From: Albula goreensis
Lineage: Eukaryota > Chordata > Actinopteri > Albuliformes > Albulidae
Assembly: GCA_022829145.1 (NCBI GenBank)
Contig: CM040748.1
Span: 25,366,501-25,430,500, forward strand
Direction of reading: 5' to 3'
Length of the DNA stretch: 64,000 nt
Below, piece after piece: positions 25,300-38,099 of the stretch (positions are counted from its first letter, which is position 1; each line of letters opens with the position of its first letter). The notes below the pieces were generated by a model. The model did not search any database and was not told the DNA's origin. It saw nothing but the letters and a program-made list of their open reading frames with translations. The translations under genes and the position numbers were made by a program.

Positions 25300-28200
25300 A
25301 TTGCAAAGAGTTTTAACTGCCATGAGTTTAAAACTCCTAACAGCCTGTTCTGAGATCAGAGGCAATCCTGATTGGCACCTCTCTAAACGCCTGCGTATCA
25401 CATCTCAAAGATATTAAATTCACAAGTCTTCTGAGGATTGTGGCGAGAGGGTTATTTATATTAAAAGAGTTTCAGAGTTATGGGTGGAAAGATTTCCAGC
25501 AGAGAAACATTCCCTGATGAGATGAAACCTTTGAGGATGACAGGGAGAGTAAAAGGAGCAGGTGACAGATTTTGCTTGCAATTAAAACAGGTGTTTGCAT
25601 GCTAACAAGCCAGAACCGTGATATTTCATACAGCTATTTTCAAAACATCCTTTTTATTTGCTAAACTCCTAGTGGCCCCACAAATACAGGGACCAAAGTT
25701 ATCAAATTAGCTAACTACATCTGTAAATTAATAGGTGATTAGGTGTGTGTGTGTGTGTGTGAATGAATTCATATATGTGTATATGCATACATGTCTGTGT
25801 GCAAAACCCATATTTGTGAGCATGTGCGTGTTTATAGTTGTTAACAGTGTGTCACTGTTTCCTCCTTCAGCTGAATGAAGCAAACCTTTCCATGATGACT
25901 CATGCGAGTCAGAAAGAGGACAATCACTTCAGAAAGCATGCCCATATTCAGCAGATACTGAGCACAGGGGCTAACAAGTCTCCCAGAGATCAGTGCTGCC
26001 AGGCAAGGCCATCTGGAATAGCATACTGCAATCGAAAACAAAGTCCTGTGTAATGTAATGTGTTCCCTTGGCAGGTTAAATAATTTAGGTTTATTTAAAT
26101 CATGTACATGAAACTATCTCTCCATTACATGGAGTAAAACTTCAAACTGGGCGGATTTGAAGGGACATGCTCTAATGCAACAAAAAGAACAGTAAAGGCG
26201 GTACCTACTCTCACAGCCAAGCTCAAACCACAACCAAGCAATGTGCTGCAGCCGAAGCCTCCTGAGAAACACCAAATGGGATGAGACACAATGTCTGATC
26301 ATGAGTGGGAGTCTGGGAACAACACATAGTGTTGTTTATCGTGCAGGTCTTTTCATTCTGTGCCCATGTGCTGCCATACAGCTTTAATTTCCTGCTTTTT
26401 GCAGGCTCCTTGTGCCTGATTTGTGTGAAGAATTTGCTTGCTCAAACACATTCGCGGATTACTCTCTGCTCAGTCAGTTTGGGCTCATTAAAGGTATCCT
26501 GTTTGCCTGGATGGCCCAAACAGACTGTATGACACAGCATATCAGCACAGCGCACTCAGCCAAGCCATCCGCATCCCATCATGTGAAAAAAACATAGCTT
26601 CTCACTAAACCGCCTCCATTAAAAATGTATAGACATATGTTAGCTGCTTACAAGCATGTCATGCTAATTAAATACAGCACAGTTAGGGTTATGCTCTGTT
26701 TCATCTCAAAGACGGGTCTGCTGTGGATGAACAGACATGACTGTGTTTGGGTTCATTCACTTTCATGATAATAAACATTTTGGCGTAATTTTATCACAAA
26801 CACTGCGAGCTGACATCTCAGTTAGTCTCAGAGACTGACTCCCACGTTTCAGCACTGTTTGCCAAACCTGCATGTGCCTCTCCTGCAAGCTGCAACAACA
26901 ATTATTCCAGGAAGTGAATAAAATGTACAGTCTGAGCAGTGATTGTGGATCGTACATAACAGATCTCAGAGAGCAGAGAGGCACAGGCAGCAACAGGAGC
27001 AGCCATGGAGTTTATTTTAGGATGAAATTAAACAGCCACTTCCCCAGATTTAACATTTTTATGATTAATTATGGCATAGTGTTATGGGAAAGAGAGGGTT
27101 TTGCATCATCATCATCGACATCACGCCTACCTGTAGGGCTGTGAAATCACGTGTCATAGACTGTGTTTCATATTTAGGCTTTGTTACAGCAGACCAAAAG
27201 TGATGGATAGCGGAGACCGAGGTGTGAAGGATGACATCCTGGAAACAGTGGAATGCTAAGTTTCAGTCTACACTCCAACTAGTTACAGTACACGCTCCTA
27301 CTAGCATTCATGTCCACAGGAGTTACATCACAAATGTGCATATACCCACAATCACTCACACGCAAACATGTGTACACATAGTCACAATATACTTTACATA
27401 CATTCAATCTTTATAGGTAATGGACACTAATCCCTCTTGCATCATTGATATTTCCTGGATGACAACATCTCATCTTCCCTGTAATCCAGCAGTCCTACTC
27501 AGTAACTCCTCCCGAGGTGGGACAGGTTGGCATGGGTGTGCACTTCTCCCACAGGAAGTAGAGGAAGTAAAGGGCTCTATTTATCTCTGTTACATAACAA
27601 CACAGAAACATCCCACATGCTAATACACTCATTGTGTGTGTGGCTTTGTGTCTGGTTCCTAATTAACCATATCTCCTGTGTTAACGCCGTGACCTTCCCT
27701 CCAGTACCTCCACCAGCACACACACCTCTATTTCTCTGTCTGTCTCTGTCTTTCTCGTGAATGTGGACTGGGAACAAAAAGATTCTGAATGCATCTGCTG
27801 TACTCAATCACACACTACCTGGATGTTGCCAGATGTTCCTTGAATTTCAATGCATTTGATGGCACTTGATGCCAGCCCCATATATGCTGCCCTTACACAT
27901 CCCTTAGCTGTAAAACTGATGAAGTGGGAAAAGAGTACAACTAAACAGCACAAAGGCTGAGTGTTTAGTTGTCATTCCTAGCTGGCTGAATTGGGGATGG
28001 GGAGGGGGTGAGAGAGAGCAAACAGGTTTTGACATCGGACAAGCGGAAATGAGAGAAGGCTGATGTAGACGCTCTCATCAATGACACACAAATGAGTTTT
28101 CCAGTGTGGCTCTGTAAATGGGAGGTTTCTTAAAAACAACTAACAGCACTTCATAAGCAGACTTCATAAGCGCACTTGGCTCAGTGGCAGCAGATGCACA

Positions 28201-28750
28201 CACAGCCATTCTGCCTTCCCTGGTTCACTGCTGCAGGGACCCTCAGAGTCCTCTTGGGCTCTGGCTCCTTCCACACACTTCAGTAAAACACAATGTGTTT
28301 AAGTGGACAGAATGATCATTGTCTCCAGCTTCTAGGCAGCTGATGTGGAGGCACCAACAGAACCTCCAGGCAGCAAGCTAGTACCTGTGCCTTTCCAACA
28401 GCAGAAACATACTCTCGGCTTGTTCGTGGAGTACTCAAGTGCTTCATGTATAAAAAGAATGCTCGCACAGTTATGATGCAGTACAATATACCAGTGCATG
28501 CATGATTAGGTTTACATCAACTGATTCCCCATACTCTTGATAACACAACCAGCCAAATTTAGCCCAAATAACACTCTTTATGTCATTGCTGAATAACAGC
28601 AAAACAATTGACCCACACACACTGGTGATGCTCCACAATACTGCCTCCACAATTCACAAATTATCCAGCCACTAGACACTGTTTACATAATCAAAACAAC
28701 ACAATGAAGGTGTGTGAAGGGACACATGATGCATCTGTCAGGAAGCCAAT
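25300..28750. other. noncoding stretch, no exon recognised
   Basis: Mixed composition. The frame 25871-26053 follows an acceptor-like CCTCCTTCAG but shows no known domain and no matching donor. The stretch 26380-26560 is GC-balanced and may be conserved DNA. Nothing firmer is visible. Confidence 0.4.
25745..25762 (+). repeat. short (TG)n
   Basis: A pure GT run of about 18 bases in otherwise unique AT-rich DNA. Confidence 0.9.
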
Positions 28751-28849
28751 TTACAGATCCCTGAAGGCACTTATTTGTCTTTTTGGTTCTGTAACCTTAC
28801 AACAGAGGGTTGTTTTCCCCCTGTGTGCATAAACAAATAAGGGCAGCAA

Positions 28850-30200
28850 ATTTATGATGACTGAAAATGCGCTAATGAAATAGCAACGTGTGTCGCATAC
28901 TTTGAAACGAAGCCAAGCGCCCTTAGGAACAGAAAGAGAACCAGATTTCTCCTCCTTCGCTGCATTTGTCTTTGTCCTTTTCTCTTTTTTCCGTTTTCTA
29001 ATTTTCCCGAGGACGGACGAGCCGGGCGCGTGACATTGATTTCCATCAGAGCTTGGAAATAACCCTGCCGTTGCCGGGGCAACTCGCATTTACCTTTGCG
29101 TTTTTGCATATTGCTGCGAATTTCCATCAGCGTCAGGCGGCTGGGCTCATAAACAGGAGCGGCGGATAACAAATGCGATCAGGTGGAGCGGCGCTCGCAG
29201 GCCAGGGAGACTGATGGGCTTGCCGGGGCGAGAGCAGAGCAGCGTGTTGGCGCTGTGGCGCACGCACCGTTATTGATGGCTCCTCGTCTGGAGCGGGGGA
29301 CAGACTGGGAAGAACAATAAATACCAGTGCCCTGACACCAATGGACCCCCGCTGCTTAATTAACAGGTAGACAAGCCGCACTGAGAGCAGTGGAGAAAAT
29401 CACTGTTTGCAGGATCTCACTGGGTGCGTCTTTAAAAAGCTAAACAACACAAGCACAGTCCTTCGAGAAGATAAACACGATGCACTTCCCAACCCCGTCC
29501 TGAAAAGACGCATAATTTAAGCAAAGTAGCATTAAGCTTTATGTACAATTAAAATAAAACATCCAAGCCAGAAGAAACCCTGGTCAAATTCCCCTGACGT
29601 CATTACAGTGCTGTTCAGTTAATCTACCATGTGACCTTTGACCCTTGGGTTGTTGGGCTGTTTGGGGGACTTTTCTGTTAAACAGTGGGAGAACTTGGTC
29701 AACAGGGTAAGCTTTGAGAAGGACAACACGGGGGCGCGGAAGCACTGGAGTGAATTAGGATCCAGAGAGACCCGAATCCCTCGCCACAACTTCTCCTTGT
29801 ATCAACACCGCAGTCAAAGTGCAGCAGAGGAGAAAATTAATTTCTTATTACCTGATTATATTATTAGGTTTCGCTTCGAGTGTCTGTTAAATATTCCACA
29901 TCAGCATTTCATCAGGCAGGTCGGCGCTGGAGCAGTAATAGCCTGAAACGTTGCTCCCCGTCCGCAAGAATAAAGACTGGCGTTGGCAATATGCTGGCAG
30001 AAAGCAATTTGCTCCGGTGCTCTTCCCTTTCCTCAGACCAGACACCCCCTATTTGATGCCCATTTACAATCGTCCGGGAGTCACGGTTGAGCAGAGCACA
30101 GCCGGGCGAGGGCTTTCAAATAAACGAAATCTGACTGAATACATCAAACAATCCTTAAATTCACTTTCATTCTAGCTTGCAACCAGACGGGGATCTAAAC
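28850..30200. other. candidate conserved regulatory block with CRE
   Basis: The most CpG-bearing part of the desert (about 29000-29300 and 29740-30120). It contains a full CRE palindrome TGACGTCA at 29595-29602 and TTAATTAA near 29357. Frames here are short and show no protein family. Confidence 0.4.
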
Positions 30201-31103
30201 GATGTGCCTTTGAGTGTGCTTTCAAGAAAGAGCAAAACCACTCAAACACTTTCGGATTCAATCTAGAGAGGATTAAAAAGCTCAGTATCGAAATATAAAT
30301 CGTACCTCTAATGTTTTTTTTTCGTTTGTTAAAACAAAACAAAAAAAAATCGGAGAGAGCATACAGTATTTAGCACTTAACACAAACATTACTCCCTATG
30401 TAACGTCGAAGCTTAGCGGACAGAGTAAACAAAATGGGTTATTACCAAATTCATGAGTACCACAAATCCAAACTTGGTATTTTTCTTCCTGGAGGGCAGT
30501 TTTATTATGTTTGTCCCTACAACAAATCTATGTGCTCAGTGACCAAGTCCCGGGAAAGGGCAAATTTGCATAATATCCATAAGGGGAGAAAATCTGATAA
30601 TATAAATGTAAATAAGGTAAGCTTAATTTGTGTTTTCCTTAAAAATGACAACAGGAGTGAAAAGCAGCTGGACCATTGCCATGGTATAGCGAAAATAAAA
30701 ACCATGGGGATTCTGGGCGATAACCGATCATGGTAAACAGGGAACGTTTTCAGGAGATTGAATTGAGGTAATGGATGACATATATGTGGACACAGGGGGG
30801 CAGTGTTGCTACAGTTTGACATTGTAGCGCTTTGAGACGCTCGCACAAGTTGGATATGTCCTGACAATGAAGACGAGAAGGGTGGTGTGGTAGAAACAGG
30901 CTGACCAAGAAAACAGAGGTCAAAAACATTCTCGGCTAAACTGACTTGTAACCTACCACAACTGAAACTGAAACTTTTTGCTTTTACAGATGGCCCTTGA
31001 TATGTCTATGCTAATGATAATGTTACTATCTATGTATTGTATCATTTTTTATGGATTTATGGCACCACATAAATATATTGGGCCCAATACATGCAAATTA
31101 GCA

Positions 31104-31175
31104 AGCAAAGTGGCCTAATGGATAAGCCATTGGACTCCTAAGTCTGGATTTATAAGTTCAAGTCCCATCTATGGT
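31104..31175 (+). pseudogene. tRNA-Arg(CCT)-like unit, decayed
   Basis: The A box TGGCCTAATGG, anticodon loop CTCCTAA (anticodon CCT) and B box GTTCAAGTCCC align with vertebrate tRNA-Arg-CCT over 72 bases. Only about 5 of 7 acceptor pairs remain. It is a tRNA pseudogene or the head of a tRNA-derived SINE. Confidence 0.7.
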
Positions 31176-31426
31176 GAACTTGCCTGCATTTCACAAAATA
31201 CTTTAATACCATGTACAAGACCCAGGAATCAGCCTGATGGACAAAAACTGGTCACATGTTAATACATTTCCTCCGCTTGGCCAACCCAGATATGAAATGA
31301 CATAAACTGAATCATGGTAGAAGAATGGTTCATTAGAGGCATGCTGTGATCAATGTCAAAATCGTCTTCTGCAATACCGATAAATCCATGCATTTTTCAG
31401 TCACCTTGAAAAGTGTGCTCTTGGCA

Positions 31427-31498
31427 GCCCCAGTGGCCTAATAGATAATACTATGGCCTTTTAAGGCAGGGGCTGCAAGTTTAAGTCCCATCTGTGTG
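31427..31498 (+). pseudogene. second tRNA-Arg-like unit, decayed
   Basis: Starts GCCCCAGTGGCCTAATAG like tRNA-Arg-CCT, but the anticodon loop is CTTTTAA and the B box is GTTTAAGTCCC. About 4 of 7 acceptor pairs remain. Same orientation as the unit 323 bases upstream, suggesting one duplicated or SINE-amplified source. Confidence 0.7.
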
Positions 31499-31815
31499 GC
31501 GTGGGGAGTTTCAGTATGATGATTTAGAGTAACTAACTGTTTGTACGCAATTTGTACAAAAGTAAAGATGAAGCTCAGACTAAAGGGGTATGGGGGCTAG
31601 CTATGTAAAAGTACATTTAGCAGTAAGAAAGTGTTTTTTCCATTTAAAAAGTGACTGAATGTGACTGTGCCATTGAAATCATTAAAACTAATAACAGCTG
31701 TTGGAATTATGAAAAATGTTTTGAGTCATAAGGGTAAACTGGGTAAACAAATAAAGATTTAAGCTGGGTTTTGTGGACACATTCCCCATGTCAAAAAAGA
31801 CTATGCTGTGTTCTG

Positions 31816-31829
31816 CTGCCCCCTACTGC
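31816..31829 (-). promoter_or_regulatory. CTCF-like motif, leftward
   Basis: The minus strand reads GCAGTAGGGGGCAG, matching 13 of 14 positions of the CTCF core. It lies in the desert downstream of sept9. Confidence 0.45.
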
Positions 31830-31969
31830 TCCAGAGGAGACACACATCTGGGAGTGAAGCTTCGTCAAGGACACTTTACAGAAGGACTTCAGTTCCCAGC
31901 ACTGAAGGCCTGTATCTGCAGGTATTTCTCTCAGTCAAGCCCTGCTACCTTTGATTGATTAATGTGTGG

Positions 31970-32060
31970 CCTATGAGTGAGCTAGTTATTGCAATCAGCT
32001 GGCACAGTTCATGGCAACAGCAGAAACCTGTAAACTCTGCTACCCTCAAGAAAGTCAAGA
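31970..32060. repeat. fragment of the CAGGGGT-end MITE family
   Basis: GTGGCCTATGAGTGAGCTAG and the following AACAGCAGAAACCTGTAAAC resemble the right third of the elements at 13384-13694 and 21932-22277. The ends are not clear. Confidence 0.3.
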
Positions 32061-32458
32061 ATTCAGTCTTTAAGGAATACCAAATACAAAATATTTTAAA
32101 ACTCAAGAATAAGTCCATAAGTAGAATCCTTTGATTCCTTTTGAAAGCGACCTAACTACCCTCGGTTTGGTTAAATGTACCAATCATTAGTAAAGCTGCC
32201 TTGGTGTGCCGTGACATGACAAAATACACTATCTTCTCAATATTTAATCCTGAAATATATATTGACAGAATTATTTGTTGTCTAGAAACCTGGGGGACAT
32301 GGATCATGCTTTAAACAAAGGACTACTTACCAAGCTCATTAGCAACTGCAAGATGGGCCATTTATGTACCCTCTCCCTGTACGTTTATTTTATGTAGAAC
32401 AGGTGCATGATAAAGTGAAAGTAGCAAACAACTGTATCCATCCTATTTCTCTCTCTCT

Positions 32459-32570
32459 CAGTTCAGCTTAATTGAAAATGCCTTATTGGTGTGACATATT
32501 TGAATAGGTATCCCAGGTTATACATAAACAAACATTACACACATTAAAACACAACAGTCACTAATAGAAT
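32459..32570 (+). repeat. dispersed repeat fragment, second copy
   Basis: AATTGAAAATGCCTTATTGG then a TGACATATTTGAATAG-like run matches the family at 8125-8260 in the same orientation. Confidence 0.4.
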
Positions 32571-32599
32571 CAATAGACTTAAAATGACAGTGCAGTCAA

Positions 32600-35500
32600 T
32601 GTATGCTAAAATGAAGGTATTAACACATTTTTAATGGCATCTCTGTTCCTCCTCCCATCCTCCTCTCTCTCTTTCCCTCCCTCTCTCATACCGTGGTCTT
32701 TGTAAAGCAGACATGCTGTATTCCCTGTGGCAGCCCAGCGCCAGTCTGCACACCTCTTCATGCTCTGTGTGGGTCTAACGCCCATCTCTGGCACATGATT
32801 AATTACACACACCCTCCCCTCCTGCCACACATTCCTCTAAGCCTGGCTATATGCCAGCAATTCCTAGCTCTCTCTGACCCCATGGTGGTGCACACACACC
32901 CACCTATTCATCAGCACAGCCCCCCCTCCCCTCCCCAAACCCCCAAATCTCCAAACCTCCACACCTCCACATGCAGACTGGGGCTCTGAAACCATAAGCC
33001 CCTTAAAACAAAACCCAGAGGAGTAGAACAGGCAAGCACATCATCACTAATCAGGAATTTTCATTTATTTTTGCCATGCTAATGTTGTACCCATACACTT
33101 GATTTTTACGAGGGTTTGTCTTCCATGTTGTTTTGGCAGCCAGCTGGTCACTAAAAGGAAATGTATCATTCAGAATGCCAGCATCAACAAACAATGAATA
33201 TTCTCATGAGATCCTGATTACTGTCATTTGAGTATTCCTTATTAACTTAAACTATCTTTTACATCTTAAATTAGGAGTAGGGTATTTTAAAGTAAGGCTG
33301 TGGTGATAAAAGCAGACCATGCTGTGATCATTTGAATAAAAGATTTGTATTTTCCTGTCATTTCAGACATTTCAGAGCACTGAAAAATCTCTGAACAGAT
33401 TCAGACCAAATTCAGATTCAGGCTCAATCAGAACTCTGGAATGTTTGTAATTTTGTGACTGACATGAAAATACACATTTTTACATTTGAATCCTTTGTTG
33501 ACTGGATATGTTTGACATACGCAAAAGTGATAGCTGGCATGACAATGTTTTCCTGAGGGCGGTAAAAAAGGACTGCCCAATTTCTAGTCTTCACCCCAAG
33601 GCCTTATGACAGTACTCATGTCACCTGCAGAGTCGTATCTTTCACCCATCTATACTGTATGGTGAAGAGAAAGACTCCCTCAGTCCCAGAGTGACTCAAC
33701 ATTATCCCATTTCACCATGCTGAAGGATGGCCACGACCCACAGCTGTTTAATCTCTCTCTGTCTTTAGCCATGGGCAAATCAAACCACACTGGGGAGAGG
33801 AGAGAGATCTCTTCATCTACCTATGTCTGTCTGAAATTCAGATCTCTGTCTCCTCTCAGGAAATGAGAGAAACTGTTGTACTATTACATTGGACAAGTAC
33901 TATTCACATTGGAATACGCTTTGAAACATAGACAGCAAACAACTGATGATGAAAGCTTTCTATTCGTGCATCAGACTCTAAAATGACAAAGATGGAAATA
34001 CAAGGGTATTTGTGTTGGACTGAGTATAGCAGTGGAGGTGTCTGTACTGATGGTGTTATCTGATCCTCTGGTCACACTCCTGTTCTCAAACCTGGTGTGG
34101 TTGATCCTCCTGGCAACCCCTGTGTCACCCCTCACACCCCATGCTGCACGCCCCATGAAATATTGAACCCCTTTACCCCTTAAACCGACCACCCCATCAG
34201 CTCTGTTGCCTTTTCAACAACCCATTCTCACACCCAGCAGTGAAACACTCATTTCTGCCAACACTCACCACCCCCGGAAAAATCCTGAAATGCCAGTGTG
34301 TTTTTCCCCCCGTTTCTGTGAGTTCAATTGAATTTGCAGCTGTATTTAATCAAACTGAGGCCAATTTGCATAGGGGCGGCGCTCTGCCCCTCCCCCTGCA
34401 TGTCTGGGCATTTGGCATGCTGCCAGGAGACAGAGCTTGACATGGGAAAGGAGGGAGGTGAAAGAAGTGGGGGAGAGGGTGGGAAGGTGGCTGGAGGTAG
34501 GAGAAAAATAAAATGTGGAAAAATGACAGATGGATGCAGGAAACGAAATCAGATTTACAACAAATGGGTGCAGTGGACAAGGAAGGCGTTAGGAAAGAGT
34601 ACAGGTTCCCTGTGTACAGTGCTGGCACTGAATATGACCAATGACTTTTCATGTGGCTAATTACATGAAAAGAAAAAGAAAAATCATGCATGGTAAATGC
34701 CATGGACGCCGTTTTACAAACCATCAACTTGCTGTTAATTAGCAGCAAACGCCCTTCAAGCAGACTGGTAGGACAGATGCTGGGGCACATTGTGAGGGAG
34801 CTCTATTGTTTTGTTGGAATAATTTTGAATTTTGTTGAGACAAGGTTGAGAATGGTTATACACTGGGTGGGCGACCGCAGAATTTGTAAAGGATGGACAG
34901 CGGTTTTCAAAAATGTAGACAAACATTGAAAGCTGTGATTATTATGTTCATCATTGTGACAAAATAAAAAATGTGTGCAACTAGCAATAAATGATCTATC
35001 CATATGTCTGTCTGCCTGTCTGTCAATCAGTCTGAATCCAATTTTCTGCCTGTCTGTCTGATTCTGCAAGATGGAAATGGCTGGTCAGCGTTGTGTGAAA
35101 CAATGCCCTTCTCTATCCTTGCTCTCCCGACACCTTGCGGAGTAGGCATGGACCGCATCCCATGTTATTCCTTCTCCAGTCATTCGTGCAGGTTTCCCGG
35201 GCGACATGTTTGGCATCATATGAATTGTTCTGGTAGAGCAGGTAGACGGAAGTCTGATTGATGAAGTGCTCAACCCCACACTAATGCAATGAGCAGCAGG
35301 ATGTGCACAGTTCCTGAAATTCTCTTTGATTATTAATTTTATACCATTTTTAAACACATACATATACCGACTCACACACACACGTACATGATTACAAGCA
35401 CATACACACACACGCACATGAACACATGCACACATACACATATCCATGCCCACATACATATGTGTGCATTGAGGATGTTTTTTTCTGTTGATTTGGCTTA

Positions 35501-36900
35501 GGATGGCAACCCATCATAATAGCATTGTGTGGTCATGCATTCTTTTTCCTGAAATTCAATCATCATTTTTGCATAAAAATCCATCAATCATTGCCACTGC
35601 ATTCCATTATCCCCAGCGACAGAGACAGAGCTCAGAATTTCACTACACCGCAGAGCCAACCCAGGGTGTGTGCTGACTCCCTCTCCCATCTCAAAATCAG
35701 AGGAAATTAAGCAAAGCAAGGTCATAACATAGACACAGTTCCCACCCCTCCAGCCACGGCCATACGCCCCACCATCCCGTCCTCAAAGTGCGACGCAAAC
35801 AATTACACACACCCTACTGTCATAACAAATCTTTCTGCTAGCTTCTTCAAGTGTGGGTGTTGCCATGTGAAGCCATCTGCCTGTCCATATGGAGTTAGGG
35901 TAGATACAGTAGCATGCTAATTACATCAGCCGCCCTGACTGGAACCCTGCAAACACAAAGCGGTTGGGTGCGCTGTGCCCAGACCACAATGCCCGCGTGC
36001 AATTGAAACAAACCAGTTTGTGGTTGCTCTGGGCCGGGCTCTGCCCTTCTTCCTAACTACACTCTGTGGACTCCTTTATCGGCCTGTAGAGCTCTGGCTA
36101 ACGGCAAATTTAGGTCCACTGAAAGGCAAATTAATTCAATTATATTGGGATACAAAAGCTGCACTGTTTCAAATAAAAAGGGTTGCGGGGTGGTGTGGGG
36201 GGGAGGGGGGTGGTTGGGTGTATGGTCCGCTGTGGACCCAAACCGCTCCCCCATCTCTCTCATCAGGGTACAGCAGGATTCCACAAACATGAAGGAGATG
36301 ATGAGGAGCTCTTAACCAGGAGGGAGGGGGCGGATAGCACACAGTCGATGTACTTCCAGAGGGAGTATGAAAGGCAGAGCGTAACATGCCATATGAGTCC
36401 CGCAGCAAAGGTGAGGAAAGAGGCGCCATTTTGAGGGCAGAGCCCCCACCCCCAGTCTCGCCATTTTAAAAGGGACAATCTCGCAGATGTCCTGGCACAT
36501 AAACAAGCATGCACACATGCAGCGTACACACACACACACACCTCACCCACAGTATTATCCATTTCTGGTTTTAGCTTTTGTTAGTGTAAATTCACATTAC
36601 TTGTATGCAGCTTATGACTTTTTATTAAAATATGCAAGACCTAATTCAACTCTAATTAATATCACTATTCATCCATATTTAAGTTTTTAATCCATCAGCA
36701 TTGTAGTAAAGAAAAATACAGTGACATTGAAGTCAAATAGCAATGCTCTGTGTGAGTCAGTCTGCCCATTTTGTTTTGGGTCTTATAAAAGGCATTTGGA
36801 CACAAAAGAAGAGAAATTAACATATCTTTGGTGTCTGTATTTTCAGGACTGTATTTTATTACATTTTCAAAAATGTAGTTCATTGTTCATCCCTCAGATC
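32600..36900. other. noncoding stretch with scattered candidate elements
   Basis: No exon recognised. The block 34240-34790 is GC-balanced and holds the near-palindrome GCTGTTAATTAGCAGC at about 34731-34746. CA-rich tracts lie at 35370-35440 and 36528-36541, and a G-run cluster at 36187-36218. Confidence 0.4.
36187..36218 (+). other. G-quadruplex-type motif
   Basis: Runs of 4, 7, 6 and 3 G separated by 1 to 6 bases. Confidence 0.7.
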
Positions 36901-37303
36901 TTTATTTAGAGTGCCAGAACCATGACAGCGCAGGTGAAACTGCTCTTAGGGAACAACATTTCCAATACTTCTCCCTTTGAGAGCGAACAGGGACTCCAGG
37001 GCACAGGATGCTGGTTCACATCCAAGCCAGCAGCCTCTCTCGCTAAATGGTTACTGTGTCTGGCAGGAATACGAATGAATAAACCTGAGGAAGTATGAAA
37101 CCAGAGATGAATGTGTAGAAGAGCTGCTCAAATACCCAGATGATAAAATGAAGGATATGTGTTGAGTAATTTTCAGACAATGTACAGACAATGTAATGCG
37201 TTCATACTGGCAAAGAAGAACAGGTCTTATGAAAGTTATTGAATTTTGTCAATATGATACATCCTAACCAATTACATAATGTAAAAAGACTGTATATAAT
37301 AAA

Positions 37304-37680
37304 TAGGGAGTCTCAAATTCAGTGGGGGATCCAATATTTTTATTGAAGCTAATTTCTTGATTAAACACTGCTTAAAATATGTTTAAGTCATAATTTCATC
37401 AATTTAAAAAATGACCCTTTTCCTAAAGGAATCATTCGCCGTATCACAAATTACACAAGGCAAGCAGCAGGTGTTCTGACTGATTCAAAAATATGGGACA
37501 TTCACTTTCCATGGCACGCACAGCTATTTATTCCATGATGTGTCTTAAGAGGATGAATCATCCATCAAAGGACATTTAAAGTGGAATTAATATCATCATT
37601 ACAATTCAGGGGTTGCCACTGTGATTGCACAGAGAACCAGCATGGACCGTGGTCCCCCGGACTCAGTTTGAGAACCCCTA
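37304..37680. mobile_element. hAT-like nonautonomous DNA transposon
   Basis: The left end TAGGGAGTCTCAAATTCAGT and the inverse of the right end, TAGGGGTTCTCAAACTGAGT, form a terminal inverted repeat of about 28 bases. TTCTCAAACT is typical of hAT ends. 377 bp and no transposase frame. I could not define a clean 8-bp target duplication. Confidence 0.7.
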
Positions 37681-37872
37681 TTTTAAATAACAATAAAGGA
37701 CTGTCTTCTGTATGATTTCACAACATCAAAACATTTGAGCAACAAATCACATATATCATATAGTCTGCTGTGAACACACCGTGTGTGTTACACACCGACT
37801 CTACACTTACTCAACATACATTTCACTTAAGTGGAACCAGGCACAATGATCCTGGTTACTTTCACTGTATGG

Positions 37873-38016
37873 CAGGGGTCTTCAGGACAAAGGATGGGTT
37901 GGGTAGCTTTAAATCACCTCACATGGCTGCTTGAGTAGCAGTTTCTTTTTATTTTGAGTAAATACAAAAACCAAGCACACCCTGCAGCCCTCCAGGACTA
38001 AAACTGATGACCGCTG
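37873..38016. mobile_element. short MITE-like element
   Basis: The left end CAGGGGTCTTCAGGAC and the inverse of the right end, CAGCGGTCATCAG, are similar. The right side contains the common fish string CAGCCCTCCAGGACTAAAAC. About 144 bp. A partial relative is at about 41070-41135. Confidence 0.5.
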
Positions 38017-38099
38017 TCGGATACTGAAGCAATTGTATGTGCCATGAACCACAACAGAGCCCAAGCTCTGTCCAGTCCTACCTGTTCCAGCACTCCGCT

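Noticed and set aside
25871..26053. Possible exon after CCTCCTTCAG
   Set aside because: One good acceptor-like site is not enough. No family resemblance and no partner exon was found.
31104..31498. Functional tRNA-Arg genes
   Set aside because: Acceptor stems are broken and B boxes deviate, and the second anticodon loop is altered.
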